Shown here: positions 9,138 to 17,999 of the stretch, piece by piece
How positions within the stretch are numbered: position 1 is the first letter of the stretch
Layout: every line of letters begins with the position of its first letter
NCBI GenBank assembly: GCA_023451735.1
Contig: JAEXYH010000067.1
Span: 59,317 to 123,316, forward strand
Reading direction: 5' to 3'
Source of the DNA: Pseudomonadota bacterium
Lineage (GTDB): Bacteria > Pseudomonadota > Alphaproteobacteria > Rhizobiales > Rhizobiaceae
DNA: 64,000 nucleotides
Position numbers and translations under genes: made by a program
Notes under the pieces: generated by a model
The model's database searches: none
The model's input: the letters and a program-made list of their open reading frames with translations, nothing else
What the model was told of the DNA's origin: nothing

Positions 9138-9890
9138 TCAGGTTCGGCTCGGCGAACTCGTTGGACATTGCGACCGTGAAAATATCAAGTCGAAGATCTC
9201 CACATCGATTGCAACGGCACCCTGCGAAATCTCACCCCGCTCGTCAAGAAAGCGAGCACGCTTGAGCGTGGGTACAGGTATATCGGAGAAGCTTTGATGG
9301 GCGCTCATCAGATGGGCGACGGGGCGATGCATAATCGCGGAAGCGCCATAGTCCGTTCGCCGATGACGATTGCAGGAGTCGAAATGAAAAGTTTGTTCCC
9401 GCGACTCGGCAGCCAAGTGATTCGGGTATCTCACCTTAACGGATTGCCACGCCTCCCCATCGACCTCGTGCGCAGTGTGGTCCAGAACGCTGTCGTCCGA
9501 ATCCGCGAGCAAGTAGGGCCCGTTTAGAAAATTCCACACGGATATGCCGCAATAATAAAGCAGATCAAACTTGTTCCAGTCTTCGGAAGCTCCAAGCCTC
9601 GCGAAGTGATCAAAGGCGATCATTTGTTCTGAATGGGAAGCTCCAGAAGCATCCTCCAATGCGACCCAGTCTGCTCGGCAAAGGCCGCGATCGGTTCCAT
9701 TGAGAATCCCAGAAATTTCAACCGCTTGAGATCGGGTATCTCCGGTAACGACGATGTCTTTTAGGGCACTTGCTTCAGTCTTGGCAGCCAAAATGGATCC
9801 GGCGGCGGATAAATGAACTTCGAAACGGTCGAAGCTCCTCCATCGGTCGAGTGCGCCCGATGAGTTTAGAATTCTACGAAGCGACGTCAT
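9138..9890 (-). CDS. Unknown protein convergent with the hydroxyquinol operon
   Basis: The 250-residue frame has a complete start and stop and protein-like composition throughout. Conserved-looking segments include ILNSSGALDRWRSFDRFEVHL near the start, LLYYCGISVWNFLNGPYLL around residues 108-127, EQTFHFD, and AHQSFSDIPVPTLKRA near residue 205. It has no signal peptide or transmembrane helix. I cannot name a family. The beta-strand-rich pattern with repeated aromatic residues could suit a LolA-like or lipocalin-like ligand-binding fold, but that is a guess. It sits between the dioxygenase and the MHS transporter. Confidence 0.7.
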   Translation of the reverse strand: MTSLRRILNSSGALDRWRSFDRFEVHLSAAGSILAAKTEASALKDIVVTGDTRSQAVEISGILNGTDRGLCRADWVALEDASGASHSEQMIAFDHFARLGASEDWNKFDLLYYCGISVWNFLNGPYLLADSDDSVLDHTAHEVDGEAWQSVKVRYPNHLAAESREQTFHFDSCNRHRRTDYGASAIMHRPVAHLMSAHQSFSDIPVPTLKRARFLDERGEISQGAVAIDVEIFDLIFSRSQCPTSSPSRT

Positions 9891-10205
9891 GGCCGAGCAC
9901 TTTCCATACGTGCCCCAGCGCGGCAGGTTTTGCTGTGTTCGGCTGATCGCCGCTGCCGAAAACCGCAGCGTCGATTATGGACGTCGTACATGATTTCTCC
10001 ACTGCAAACCTGCGCCGCAAGTTTGGTCGGTTGACTGCAAATCTCGGTGTCAAATTGCCACAGGGGAGGCTGGCTGGGGCGTTAATTAGTGTTAGTCGGC
10101 GTCACTAACGGTTCAATACGGAAACTTTCCATGCAAAGTCCCACTGTGCTTTAGGGACTTCAGGAGGTTGTCCTCCTGCTGCAAACTCGGGGGAGCCGAC
10201 GCACC
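9891..10205. other. Gene-free intergenic region before the MHS transporter
   Basis: This 315-base stretch holds no convincing gene. It contains the GTTAGT/ACTAAC dyad and the 13-base motif described at 10091-10117, and a good ribosome-binding region (CAGGAGG) at about 10160 that is too far from the transporter start to serve it directly. It probably contains promoters for both the transporter and the minus-strand unknown gene. Confidence 0.6.
10091..10117. promoter_or_regulatory. Dyad plus motif shared with the response-regulator promoter
   Basis: GTTAGT-N7-ACTAAC forms a dyad at 10091-10109. On the minus strand the overlapping 13-mer ATTGAACCGTTAG (10105-10117) recurs exactly at 26983-26995, and the flanking bases keep the same purine/pyrimidine pattern. 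It lies about 90 bases before the MHS transporter start. A shared regulator-binding site is the simplest reading. Confidence 0.45.
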
Positions 10206-11516
10206 ATGACTACGATCACGGACGCGGACAGCCTGCCGACTACTTCGCCTAACGAATTCAGGCGCGTTCTTTGGTCGAGCGTCATCGGCGCCTCGATCGA
10301 ATGGTATGACTTTCTAGTCTACGCGACCGCCACGGCCCTTGTGTTCAACCAGCTATTCTTTCCCCACTCCGGCGGGCATATCGGTTCGATAGCTGCGTTC
10401 GGAGCGTACGCGGCAGGGTTCGTCGCCCGACCGCTGGGCGCTCTCGTCTTTGGTCATTTCGGCGATCGTATCGGCCGTAAGCCGATGCTGATCATCACGA
10501 TGAGCATCATGGGAGCCGGCACTTTCCTCATCGGCCTGTTGCCGACATACGAACAAATCGGTGTTGCTGCCCCGGTGCTTCTGATCACCCTGAGACTGAT
10601 GCAGGGCATCGGTCTCGGCGGAGAATGGGCTGCCGCCGTACTCATGGTTTACGAGAACTCGCCTCCCAAGAGGCGGGGCCTCACGAGCAGTCTTGTTCAA
10701 CTGGGAAATCCGATCGGCCATATCATGGTCGCGGGCCTTTTCTGGATGGTCGCAAGATTGCCGGAAGCCGCATTCTTATCCTGGGGATGGCGTATCCCTT
10801 TCCTGATTAGCGTCGTCGTCGTAGGCCTTGGTCTCTTCATCCGGACACGGATCAGCGAAACACCGTCATATCGACACGTCCAGCGGAGCGGTCAGATCGT
10901 TCCCATCCCGATCGTCGAGGTCATCCGAAATTATCCTCGCAGTTTCGTCTGCGCCGTCGGACTCAAGATCTCCGACATCGCCTACGCCACCATCGGCGGC
11001 ATCTTCGTAATGGCCTATATCACGCGCCACCTGGGAATGCCGCGTGAGGTTGCGCTTAGCGCCGTTTTGATAGCGAACGCGTGTGCGCTAATCTCAATTC
11101 CGTTTTTCGGGTGGTTGTCGGATATCGTGGGGCGGCGGGCAATCTTCTACGCGGGATGCTCTTTCTGCGCGGTCTTTGCATTCCCCTATTTTTGGCTTCT
11201 GGATACCAAGAATCCCGTTCTTATCGTCACGGCCGTAAGCCTCGCAATATCGTTCGGCGCCGGCGCGATGTTTGGCGTGGGAGCGTCATGGTATGCTGAG
11301 CTATTCCACGCCAAAGTTCGCTACACGGGTATCGCGTTCGGCTTTCAGATCGGGGCCACCATCAGCGGCGGTTGCACGCCCATCATCGCGAGCGCACTGC
11401 TGAGTTCGGCGGATGCGGAGAAGTGGCCTCTTTCGCTTTACTTGATCGGTTGTGCCTGTATCACAGCGATCGCCGCTTGCGCGGCGCCCACGCTTAAGGC
11501 CCGTGACGAAAGCTAG
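10206..11516 (+). CDS. MHS-family MFS transporter, probably for an aromatic acid or phenol
   Basis: This is a 436-residue, 12-helix major facilitator of the metabolite:H+ symporter (MHS) group. The group signature is visible as GASIEWYDFLVYATATALVF at residues 29-48, and the loop 2-3 motif is GHFGDRIGRKP. The position after the hydroxyquinol operon suggests uptake of its aromatic substrate, as in the resorcinol/gamma-resorcylate clusters of rhizobia, which also carry an MHS permease. MHS proteins also carry shikimate, citrate or proline, so the substrate is inferred. Confidence 0.88.
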   Translation: MTTITDADSLPTTSPNEFRRVLWSSVIGASIEWYDFLVYATATALVFNQLFFPHSGGHIGSIAAFGAYAAGFVARPLGALVFGHFGDRIGRKPMLIITMSIMGAGTFLIGLLPTYEQIGVAAPVLLITLRLMQGIGLGGEWAAAVLMVYENSPPKRRGLTSSLVQLGNPIGHIMVAGLFWMVARLPEAAFLSWGWRIPFLISVVVVGLGLFIRTRISETPSYRHVQRSGQIVPIPIVEVIRNYPRSFVCAVGLKISDIAYATIGGIFVMAYITRHLGMPREVALSAVLIANACALISIPFFGWLSDIVGRRAIFYAGCSFCAVFAFPYFWLLDTKNPVLIVTAVSLAISFGAGAMFGVGASWYAELFHAKVRYTGIAFGFQIGATISGGCTPIIASALLSSADAEKWPLSLYLIGCACITAIAACAAPTLKARDES

Positions 11517-11517
11517 A

Positions 11518-14367
11518 TCACGAGGCCTTCAGGACATTTAGCAATTTGGCCGCTTGCTGGAGGTCCGGCGTGGAATGCCCCTCCTCGAACCGCTCGTAGA
11601 CGGAGCCGAGTTGGACAGCCGCTGATCCCGACCGACCAATCGCATGCATGTTTCGAGCGATTGTTGTCGCGATGCGCAATTCCCAACTCAGAGCGGACTG
11701 TTGACGTGCTAAATCGAGAGCCCTGCGTAGAAGGTCATTCGCAGCGCCGGAATCTGGCCCTTCGGCCACCGCGCGGATTGCGCCGCCTACGCGCAATAAT
11801 TCGGGCGTGTACCATGAACGGCCGCACTGTTCATCGTGGCTTGTGATGGCTTCGATCGTCGAGCGGGCATCTTCATGTTTCCCAACTTGGGCGAACATCC
11901 CAGCCAAGTCAGCAGAGAGCGGAAGCGCCAGAATGTGGTGCCGACCGGCCTTTAGAGCTTCCAGGCTTTCAGTCAAAAGCTTCATGCCGGCATGACGGTC
12001 GCCGCCGAGAACCTGAAGTTTACCCTGGAGACCGGATCCTACCATGCGGTAGGGATGCAAGGAATGCTTATCACTCTGGAATATCAACCTTTCGACCAGT
12101 TCGCCGGCGAGGTCCAAATCTTCCATCCAGAAGGCAATCGAGGTCGTGAACATCATCGAAATGCAGTTCGAAATAGGATCCAGCGGGCGAGCTCTCTCGA
12201 GAACGTCGTGCATCATTGCGACGGATTGAGTTGGATAGCCCCTCAGCCATAGGACGCGAGCGAGCGCGCCAAAGGCTCGGATGCGGTTGTCGTATCCAAA
12301 TTGCGCGAAAAGCATGTCGCCCGCGAACGGCGGAAGCTCGTAAGCCGCTCTGCAGTACGCTTCCGACGCAGCTTGATCTCCCGCCAAGTGGTAGGAAGTC
12401 CCAACCATCGCCGCGGCCAAAGCACTGCTCTCGCGGTCGGGTAGTGCCGCGGATACTGCCTCGCTCTGCTTTGAAACAACCAAGGCATCCTTGAACCGGC
12501 CTACTCGTGCCAGAAATAGCTGCAGGCCGCTGAGGAGGCGCATTTGATGCGAGGCCTCCCCAAGGCTTTCGGCCAAGTATAAGCCCCGGTCAAACGCGGT
12601 TTGCGCTTCCGAGGTGTTGCCTTCGGTGAACATGAGAGACAGAGCGAGCGATGTCCTGATCTCAAGCTCTTCATGTGTTGGTGATGAGTGCGGGGAAAAT
12701 TCGGCTGCCGCTTTCTTCATCCAGATGCGACATTCCGAAAGGAGCGACTTCTCCAGAAAAAGGTAGGATGCGGCGCATGCCAGCGCCACTCCCAGTCCTG
12801 CTTCACCTGGCGTCGAGAACGACCACTCCAGCGCGGCGCGGACATTTGTGATCAACTCGAAACGCTCCAACCGGTCATCGGAGGCGGGCTCGCCGGACCC
12901 GGTTGCTGTAAGAAGTCTCAGGTAGAAATTTGCGTGCTTGCGAAGAACTTCAAAAACCTCTCCGCTTTCTGCAAGGCGTTGGTTCAAATATCGGCGGGTA
13001 GTGTCCAGAAGACGGTATCGAATAGTAGTGGTGCTGGCCGGATCAAGGCTAATAAGAGATTTTGATACCAGATTGTCAATGGAGGCGGCCACTTGCCAAT
13101 CGTCGACGCCGCAGCCGACCGCTATCACATTCGCTGCCTCGATCGAAAATGGACCAACGAATGCCGACATCCTTCTGAGGACCGCGCGTTCCACTTCGCT
13201 GAGAAGATTATAGCTCCAATCCATGGTGGCGCTCAGGGTTTGCTGACGCGGAGTGACGCCGCGGCGCCCCTTGAAATGAAACTCGCCGCGATTGTCGAGA
13301 AGCGATGCAGTTCCATGGATCCCGTATGCCTCGACCCGACCGGCGGCGAGCTCCAGAGCCAGTGCGATCCCATCGAGCCGGCGACATATATCGGCTACCG
13401 CGGCGACCGTCTCCTCCGTCAAATGTCCGTTCAGTCCGTTAGCGAGCAGCCTTTCATTGAAAAACTGGACGGCAGGATAAGAGAGCGCTTCATTTACCGA
13501 GACGGTCGTTTCGGCCGGTGGACATTCGAGCGGCCTCAAACGGTAGACGCGCTCCCCTTCGGAGCGAAGCGACTCGCGACTTGTAGTCAGGATGTAAGCA
13601 CCTTCCGCCCCCCGATGGATCGCATCGGCCAACTCGGCGACCGCGTCTATCAGGTGCTCGCAGCAGTCGAAGACGATGAGCGATCTCCGCTTATTCAGAG
13701 CGACGAGCAGCGGCGCGACCGGGCTTGAGGTATTGACGGGGATGCCGAGCGACGATGCAAGAGTGCTTGCGACTAGCATAGGCTCAGTCAGGGCCCCGAG
13801 GTCTAAATAGTGGACCTCGTCGAACATCGCGGCCGTTTCCCGGGTGACGGCCGCGGCCACAGTCGTCTTCCCTATTCCGCCGGGCCCGACGATCGAGACG
13901 AAGCGATCTTCGAGGAGACTCGAGCAAACCTGGCGAATCGCCTCGTCGCGACCGACCAGTTTGGTCAGCGCTTTGGGCAATCGAACGGCAGTAGGGATGC
14001 TGGGAGTTCGCGACGCAGGGCGGTCGACGGAGGCGGATAGCGTTCCCACGAAGCAGTATCCCCTACCTGCAACGTTGGCTATGTATCTGGCTTCTCCGTC
14101 GCCTTCACCGAGAGCCTTGCGGAGATTGTTTATCTGAATGCGCAAATTGCCGTCGTTAACGTGAATTCCAGGCCAGACCTGCTCGAACAAATCACGCTTC
14201 GTGACGACATCGTTCGGCCGCTTCAACAGAGCCAGCAGAATATCGAACGCTCTTCCGCCAATACTGACCGTCTCCATATTCCGCTTGAGAATACGGGCAG
14301 CGGCGTAAAGCCGGAATGGGCCAAATCCGATTGGCTGATCGGTCGGTTCAGGCGAGAAACTGGTCAT
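11518..14367 (-). CDS. Winged-helix STAND ATPase transcriptional regulator with TPR region (copy 1)
   Basis: The 949-residue product has an OmpR/PhoB-type winged helix at about 15-110 (SIGGRAFDILLALL, ending AGRGYCFVG), then a STAND/AAA-like NTPase with Walker A GPGGIGKTT at 161-169, a Walker B-like SLIVFDCCEH and the sensor-like YILTTSRE. The C-terminal half, about 480-949, is helical and TPR-like. It is not linked to a kinase. STAND regulators normally fire after ligand binding to the C-terminal repeats. It closely resembles the 28220 gene in architecture and length. It ends one base after the MHS transporter, on the opposite strand. Confidence 0.85.
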   Translation of the reverse strand: MTSFSPEPTDQPIGFGPFRLYAAARILKRNMETVSIGGRAFDILLALLKRPNDVVTKRDLFEQVWPGIHVNDGNLRIQINNLRKALGEGDGEARYIANVAGRGYCFVGTLSASVDRPASRTPSIPTAVRLPKALTKLVGRDEAIRQVCSSLLEDRFVSIVGPGGIGKTTVAAAVTRETAAMFDEVHYLDLGALTEPMLVASTLASSLGIPVNTSSPVAPLLVALNKRRSLIVFDCCEHLIDAVAELADAIHRGAEGAYILTTSRESLRSEGERVYRLRPLECPPAETTVSVNEALSYPAVQFFNERLLANGLNGHLTEETVAAVADICRRLDGIALALELAAGRVEAYGIHGTASLLDNRGEFHFKGRRGVTPRQQTLSATMDWSYNLLSEVERAVLRRMSAFVGPFSIEAANVIAVGCGVDDWQVAASIDNLVSKSLISLDPASTTTIRYRLLDTTRRYLNQRLAESGEVFEVLRKHANFYLRLLTATGSGEPASDDRLERFELITNVRAALEWSFSTPGEAGLGVALACAASYLFLEKSLLSECRIWMKKAAAEFSPHSSPTHEELEIRTSLALSLMFTEGNTSEAQTAFDRGLYLAESLGEASHQMRLLSGLQLFLARVGRFKDALVVSKQSEAVSAALPDRESSALAAAMVGTSYHLAGDQAASEAYCRAAYELPPFAGDMLFAQFGYDNRIRAFGALARVLWLRGYPTQSVAMMHDVLERARPLDPISNCISMMFTTSIAFWMEDLDLAGELVERLIFQSDKHSLHPYRMVGSGLQGKLQVLGGDRHAGMKLLTESLEALKAGRHHILALPLSADLAGMFAQVGKHEDARSTIEAITSHDEQCGRSWYTPELLRVGGAIRAVAEGPDSGAANDLLRRALDLARQQSALSWELRIATTIARNMHAIGRSGSAAVQLGSVYERFEEGHSTPDLQQAAKLLNVLKAS

Positions 14368-14593
14368 CTACCGGCGCAAGAAAATTTCGGGTGGCGACAA
14401 CAGCCCCAAAGCGATCCAATCACGGCGCAATGTGATTGCGTCCTTCAGGAAGGAAATGAGTGAAGCATTTGCTATCGACTAGGAACACAATAGGTAGCCG
14501 AGTAAAATAGTGTCAACAATCTGATCGGCAGCTTAGCCATGCGTCGGACGACATCGGTCTTCTAAGCTGAGACAAGCTCGCGCAGCACTTGCG

Positions 14594-14686
14594 TCAGGAC
14601 GGCGAGATCAAGAACGATATCAGGATAGCCATGGCCAGAAACGACGCGATCACGAAGATCACCACCTCGACCCAATCGATCTTCAT
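14594..14686 (-). CDS. Single-pass membrane microprotein (30 residues)
   Basis: A short frame from ATG 14686 to TGA 14594-14596 encodes a 30-residue peptide: MKIDW, then a continuous hydrophobic stretch of about 22 residues (VVIFVIASFLAMAILISFLI), then SPS. This is the shape of a small single-span inner-membrane protein. It begins about 36 bases after the 99-residue membrane protein gene on the same strand, so the two may be co-transcribed. I see no strong ribosome-binding site, which lowers confidence. Confidence 0.5.
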   Translation of the reverse strand: MKIDWVEVVIFVIASFLAMAILISFLISPS

Positions 14687-14721
14687 CTATGAGAACGCTT
14701 GACTGAACGTTTGATCATTCG

Positions 14722-15021
14722 TCAATTTTTTGGATCTGAGTTGAGATCGCGTCCATCGAAGCGAGGAGTGGCGACCTCGTCATATCCGCTGCGGCTGCTG
14801 TAGAACATCAAGATCATCAATCCGCACCCGATAACGAGCGATAAAACCGTGCCGAGTCCGAGCGCAATCCAACCATGAATGGACATCTCGGCATCCTCCG
14901 CAGATGTCCAAGCCATCATGCTCCATATGATGGCAAAGGTGAGCATCACGAACAGAGCAAGAAGCAGCAACACCCCACCTTTACCAAGCCCACGTCCCGG
15001 CCCGGTCGGATTGCCTGTCAT
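14722..15021 (-). CDS. Small two-helix membrane protein of unknown function
   Basis: The 99-residue product has two clear transmembrane helices, about residues 16-37 (GVLLLLALFVMLTFAIIWSMMAW) and 50-72 (IALGLGTVLSLVIGCGLMILMF), joined by a short acidic loop SAEDAEMS. The C-terminal tail is polar, with DEVATPRFDGRDLNSDP. Small proteins of this shape are common in rhizobial genomes, but I know of no assigned function. The adjacent 30-residue membrane peptide lies just downstream on the same strand. Confidence 0.7.
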   Translation of the reverse strand: MTGNPTGPGRGLGKGGVLLLLALFVMLTFAIIWSMMAWTSAEDAEMSIHGWIALGLGTVLSLVIGCGLMILMFYSSRSGYDEVATPRFDGRDLNSDPKN

Positions 15022-15190
15022 GCTCGCCTCCCAACATTGCCGGCGTTTGCAGGAAGTTTATCCGGACACGAACTGGCCGAATAGCCACACGAAGGAACGG
15101 TTTTGCCTATACCAGCGGATAGGTGTGCCTCCTCGCGCCATGCTCTTAGCTTTGACTCTGAAACTCTCATGATAATGCGGCGCAGGAAAA

Positions 15191-15679
15191 ATGGCCAAAG
15201 CAACATTCTCGATATCGCTCGTTATCGCAGTCGCAGCCGCGAGCCTGTTTGCCACGCCGTCTGCGGGGAGCTCTTCTCCAGCATTTGCGGGGCTTCAAGG
15301 GGCATGGAGTGGATCGGGCAACATTGCTTTATCCGATGGCTCGAGAGAGCGTATTCGGTGCAAAGCCAGTTACCGCACCAGCGACGGCGGCGCCCGTATG
15401 CAGCAATCACTCCGTTGCGCAAGCGACAGTTATCGTTTTGATCTGAACAGCGATCTCGAAAGCAACAGTGGCGCGATCACCGGGTCGTGGAGCGAATCCA
15501 GTCGTGGCGTGAGTGGAAGCATCAGGGGGCGCGAAGCGGGCGGAAAGATCTCGGCAATCGCCGACGCACCTGGCTTTTCCGCTAACCTGTCGGTCTCCAC
15601 CCGCGGAAATCATCAATCGTTTGTCTTGTCGTCAGAGGGCGACATCAAGTCCGTCAGTCTCCAGATGACACGGCAGTGA
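15191..15679 (+). CDS. Secreted protein of unknown function
   Basis: The 162-residue product begins with a typical Sec signal peptide (MAKATFSISLVIAVAAASLFATPSA) with likely cleavage after ATPSA. The mature part is rich in Gly and Ser and has alternating hydrophobic residues typical of beta-structure (GAWSGSGNIALSDGSRERIRCKASY, SLRCASDSYRFDL). Two cysteines about 20 residues apart could form a disulphide in the periplasm. A lipocalin-like or beta-barrel periplasmic fold is plausible, but no function can be assigned. It converges on the antiporter gene. Confidence 0.75.
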   Translation: MAKATFSISLVIAVAAASLFATPSAGSSSPAFAGLQGAWSGSGNIALSDGSRERIRCKASYRTSDGGARMQQSLRCASDSYRFDLNSDLESNSGAITGSWSESSRGVSGSIRGREAGGKISAIADAPGFSANLSVSTRGNHQSFVLSSEGDIKSVSLQMTRQ

Positions 15680-15691
15680 TCTTCAAGTTAA

Positions 15692-17269
15692 TCAGGAAAG
15701 CTTGCGTATGCTGACCTCCTCGACGTCAAGGCTTTCCTCTAATTCGTGCAAGACGTTGCCGTTGATCTTTCCGGCGTGGTGAAGTCGGAGAAGTTGAGAG
15801 CGGCCGGCCTCGATCGCCGCGAGAGCGGCCTTTAACCGTTCTGACGGCTCGTTTGCCGTACCCGCCGGCTCAAATGCGGCACGATCAGCAGCTTCCTTTC
15901 GAGCCGAATACTCTTCGACAAGCTCTGGAAACCGCTCGCCACCGCGCGATCCGGACGAACGCCGCTTTACGGCAAGAAGTTGCGCTCCGATCACGCTCGC
16001 GCGCGCCTCGGCCTCGTTCATCTCTCGACGAACGTTTAGAATTCCCTTACCCAGCATCAATTCGATCAGAAAGGGGAGGGTCATGCCCTGCACGATGACA
16101 GTCACCAAGATGACCGCAAACGTGATCACCAAGATGGTGTCTCTCCCGGGAAAGGCATCCGGCAAAGCCAGCGCCGCGGCAAGACTGACGACGCCGCGCA
16201 TGCCGGCCCAACTCATCACGAACGGTATGGCGGGAGGTGGATAGGGATCGACGAGCCGGATCGACTTGAAGAGAAATCGCGGAAGATAACTACCTAGATA
16301 GACCCACACGAAGCGGGACAGCACCACAACCGCAACGACAGCGGCCGTCGGCGCCATTAGTCCGACGATTGCATCGTAGCCTCCCAGTCGTTCAGCTATG
16401 GACTTCAGAGAAAGGCCAATGAGGACGAAAACGGAGGACTCAAGAACGAATACGGCGGCTCCCCATACCGCGGTGCCTCTGATCCGAAGAGCCGCGCCAA
16501 TAATCTCGTGTTGTCGCGAGCCAACGATCATCCCGCAAGTGACGGTTGAAAGCACGCCAGACACGCCGAGTTTCTCTCCCGCAATATAGGATATCCACGC
16601 GATCAAGAACGTCGCGGTGATTCCGAGATCGAGATCGTCGATGCGCCGAAGGATCGTGACCGCTGCGAACGCGAACAGCGAGCCGATCGTCACACCGCCC
16701 AGCGCTGCCCAACCGAAGCCCAGAACGAGATCGCCATAGTGGAAAGCTCCCGAGAACGTGGCTGCGATCGCCATTCGAAGAAGCACAAGGCCGGACGCGT
16801 CGTTAACTAGACTTTCGCCTTCGAGCAGCATGAGAATGCGCGGAGGAAGCGGCAACTTTGCGAGAACTGCCTTGGCGGCCACGGCGTCTGGCGGCGCCAC
16901 GATCGCTCCCAAGGCGAAGCATGCGGCCCAAGGAAGTGACGGTAGGACCAGGTGCGCGATGAAGCCGACGGTGAGCGTTGTGAAGAAGACCGCACCTACG
17001 GCGAGTTGCAGGATCATCCGTAGGTCGGATTTAAAGTCCCGCCATGATGTGAACCAGGCGCTCGACATGAGAAGTGGGGGGAGAAAGAGAACAAAAACAA
17101 GTTCTGGATCGACCGCGACGTCCGGGGTGCCCGGGATGGCGGCAAAGCACAATCCGCCAACGACCAGAGCGGCGGCTCGGGGCATGCCCAGCTTTTGCGC
17201 GATCAGATCCAATAAAACAATGATTGCAAGTAGCAGCAATAACAGCTCGAAATTGGCGACGGCACTCAT
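15692..17269 (-). CDS. Na+/H+ antiporter of the CPA1 (NhaP/NHE) family
   Basis: The 525-residue protein has about 12 hydrophobic helices over residues 8-410, and then a cytoplasmic tail of about 115 residues that is charged and helical (RREMNEAEARASVIGAQLLAVKRR). The family core is visible as GAIVAPPDAVAAKAVL, LEGESLVNDASGLVLLRMAIA, with the acidic NDASG site, and PFVMSWAGMRGVVSLAAALALP. It exchanges monovalent cations for protons across the inner membrane. It is followed upstream by a CBS protein on the same strand, so cation or pH homeostasis is the probable role. Confidence 0.92.
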   Translation of the reverse strand: MSAVANFELLLLLLAIIVLLDLIAQKLGMPRAAALVVGGLCFAAIPGTPDVAVDPELVFVLFLPPLLMSSAWFTSWRDFKSDLRMILQLAVGAVFFTTLTVGFIAHLVLPSLPWAACFALGAIVAPPDAVAAKAVLAKLPLPPRILMLLEGESLVNDASGLVLLRMAIAATFSGAFHYGDLVLGFGWAALGGVTIGSLFAFAAVTILRRIDDLDLGITATFLIAWISYIAGEKLGVSGVLSTVTCGMIVGSRQHEIIGAALRIRGTAVWGAAVFVLESSVFVLIGLSLKSIAERLGGYDAIVGLMAPTAAVVAVVVLSRFVWVYLGSYLPRFLFKSIRLVDPYPPPAIPFVMSWAGMRGVVSLAAALALPDAFPGRDTILVITFAVILVTVIVQGMTLPFLIELMLGKGILNVRREMNEAEARASVIGAQLLAVKRRSSGSRGGERFPELVEEYSARKEAADRAAFEPAGTANEPSERLKAALAAIEAGRSQLLRLHHAGKINGNVLHELEESLDVEEVSIRKLS

Positions 17270-17299
17270 CCGCAGATCGCTCCCTTCGATGAGTGAAGA

Positions 17300-17815
17300 C
17301 TATCGATATCCGCGACCCATAACGTATTCGCGCAGCAGTTCTTCCTCGTTTTCAGTCTCAATTAGCAGAGCTTGCAGTGCGTCGCGCGCGTTCAGCACGC
17401 CAACGACGCGGCCGTCGATGTCGGTGACCGGAAGGTTTCTCAGGCCATGTGAACGCATTGTGGCCCAGGCGGCATCTACGCGATCAGACAAGCAACATGT
17501 GACGATATCGGTGATCATCACCCATGGAGCCAGACAGGTCTCAGGGGAAATTACGCGTTGTTTCGCAACGTGCTCGACGATGCTGGTCTTGGTCACGATT
17601 CCGAAAGGTGTCTTGTCGGGCCTGCATATCACTACGAGGTCAACACCGGAATGAAGCATCTCGGCGATCTCGGCCAGAGATGCTCGGTCTGATGCGACCG
17701 CAAATCGTTGACGGATCTGCTCTGCGAGCTGTTCGACGATGGCCATTCTGTCATCCTGTGGGTGAGGCGCAGGTTCGATGAGAACAACTTCTCTAATCGG
17801 ATCGCTGCCTTCCAT
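17300..17815 (-). CDS. Two-CBS-domain protein
   Basis: The 171-residue product contains two CBS repeats. The first, about residues 35-90, includes EIAEMLHSGVDLVVICRPDKTPFGIVTKTSIV, and the second, about 95-150, includes AAWATMRSHGLRNLPVTDIDGRVVGVLNARDAL. CBS pairs bind adenine nucleotides and act as energy or ionic-strength sensors. There is no fused catalytic domain. The gene lies 30 bases before the antiporter on the same strand, so it may regulate or be co-expressed with it. Confidence 0.85.
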   Translation of the reverse strand: MEGSDPIREVVLIEPAPHPQDDRMAIVEQLAEQIRQRFAVASDRASLAEIAEMLHSGVDLVVICRPDKTPFGIVTKTSIVEHVAKQRVISPETCLAPWVMITDIVTCCLSDRVDAAWATMRSHGLRNLPVTDIDGRVVGVLNARDALQALLIETENEEELLREYVMGRGYR

Positions 17816-17999
17816 CTAAGGCAATAACCCATAGACGCACTTGCGAAACTATCCCTTCGTACAGGTGTACTCGTCCGTATTCGCACGTATTCTGGGAGCT
17901 GGTAGCGGTCTGGTTGCGCTTCGCGCGTCCGGGAATGCCTTGCGTTGCGATGATGCCGATGCTTGGAGACGCTTGACTCGTCGGAACGGAGCGCACTTT

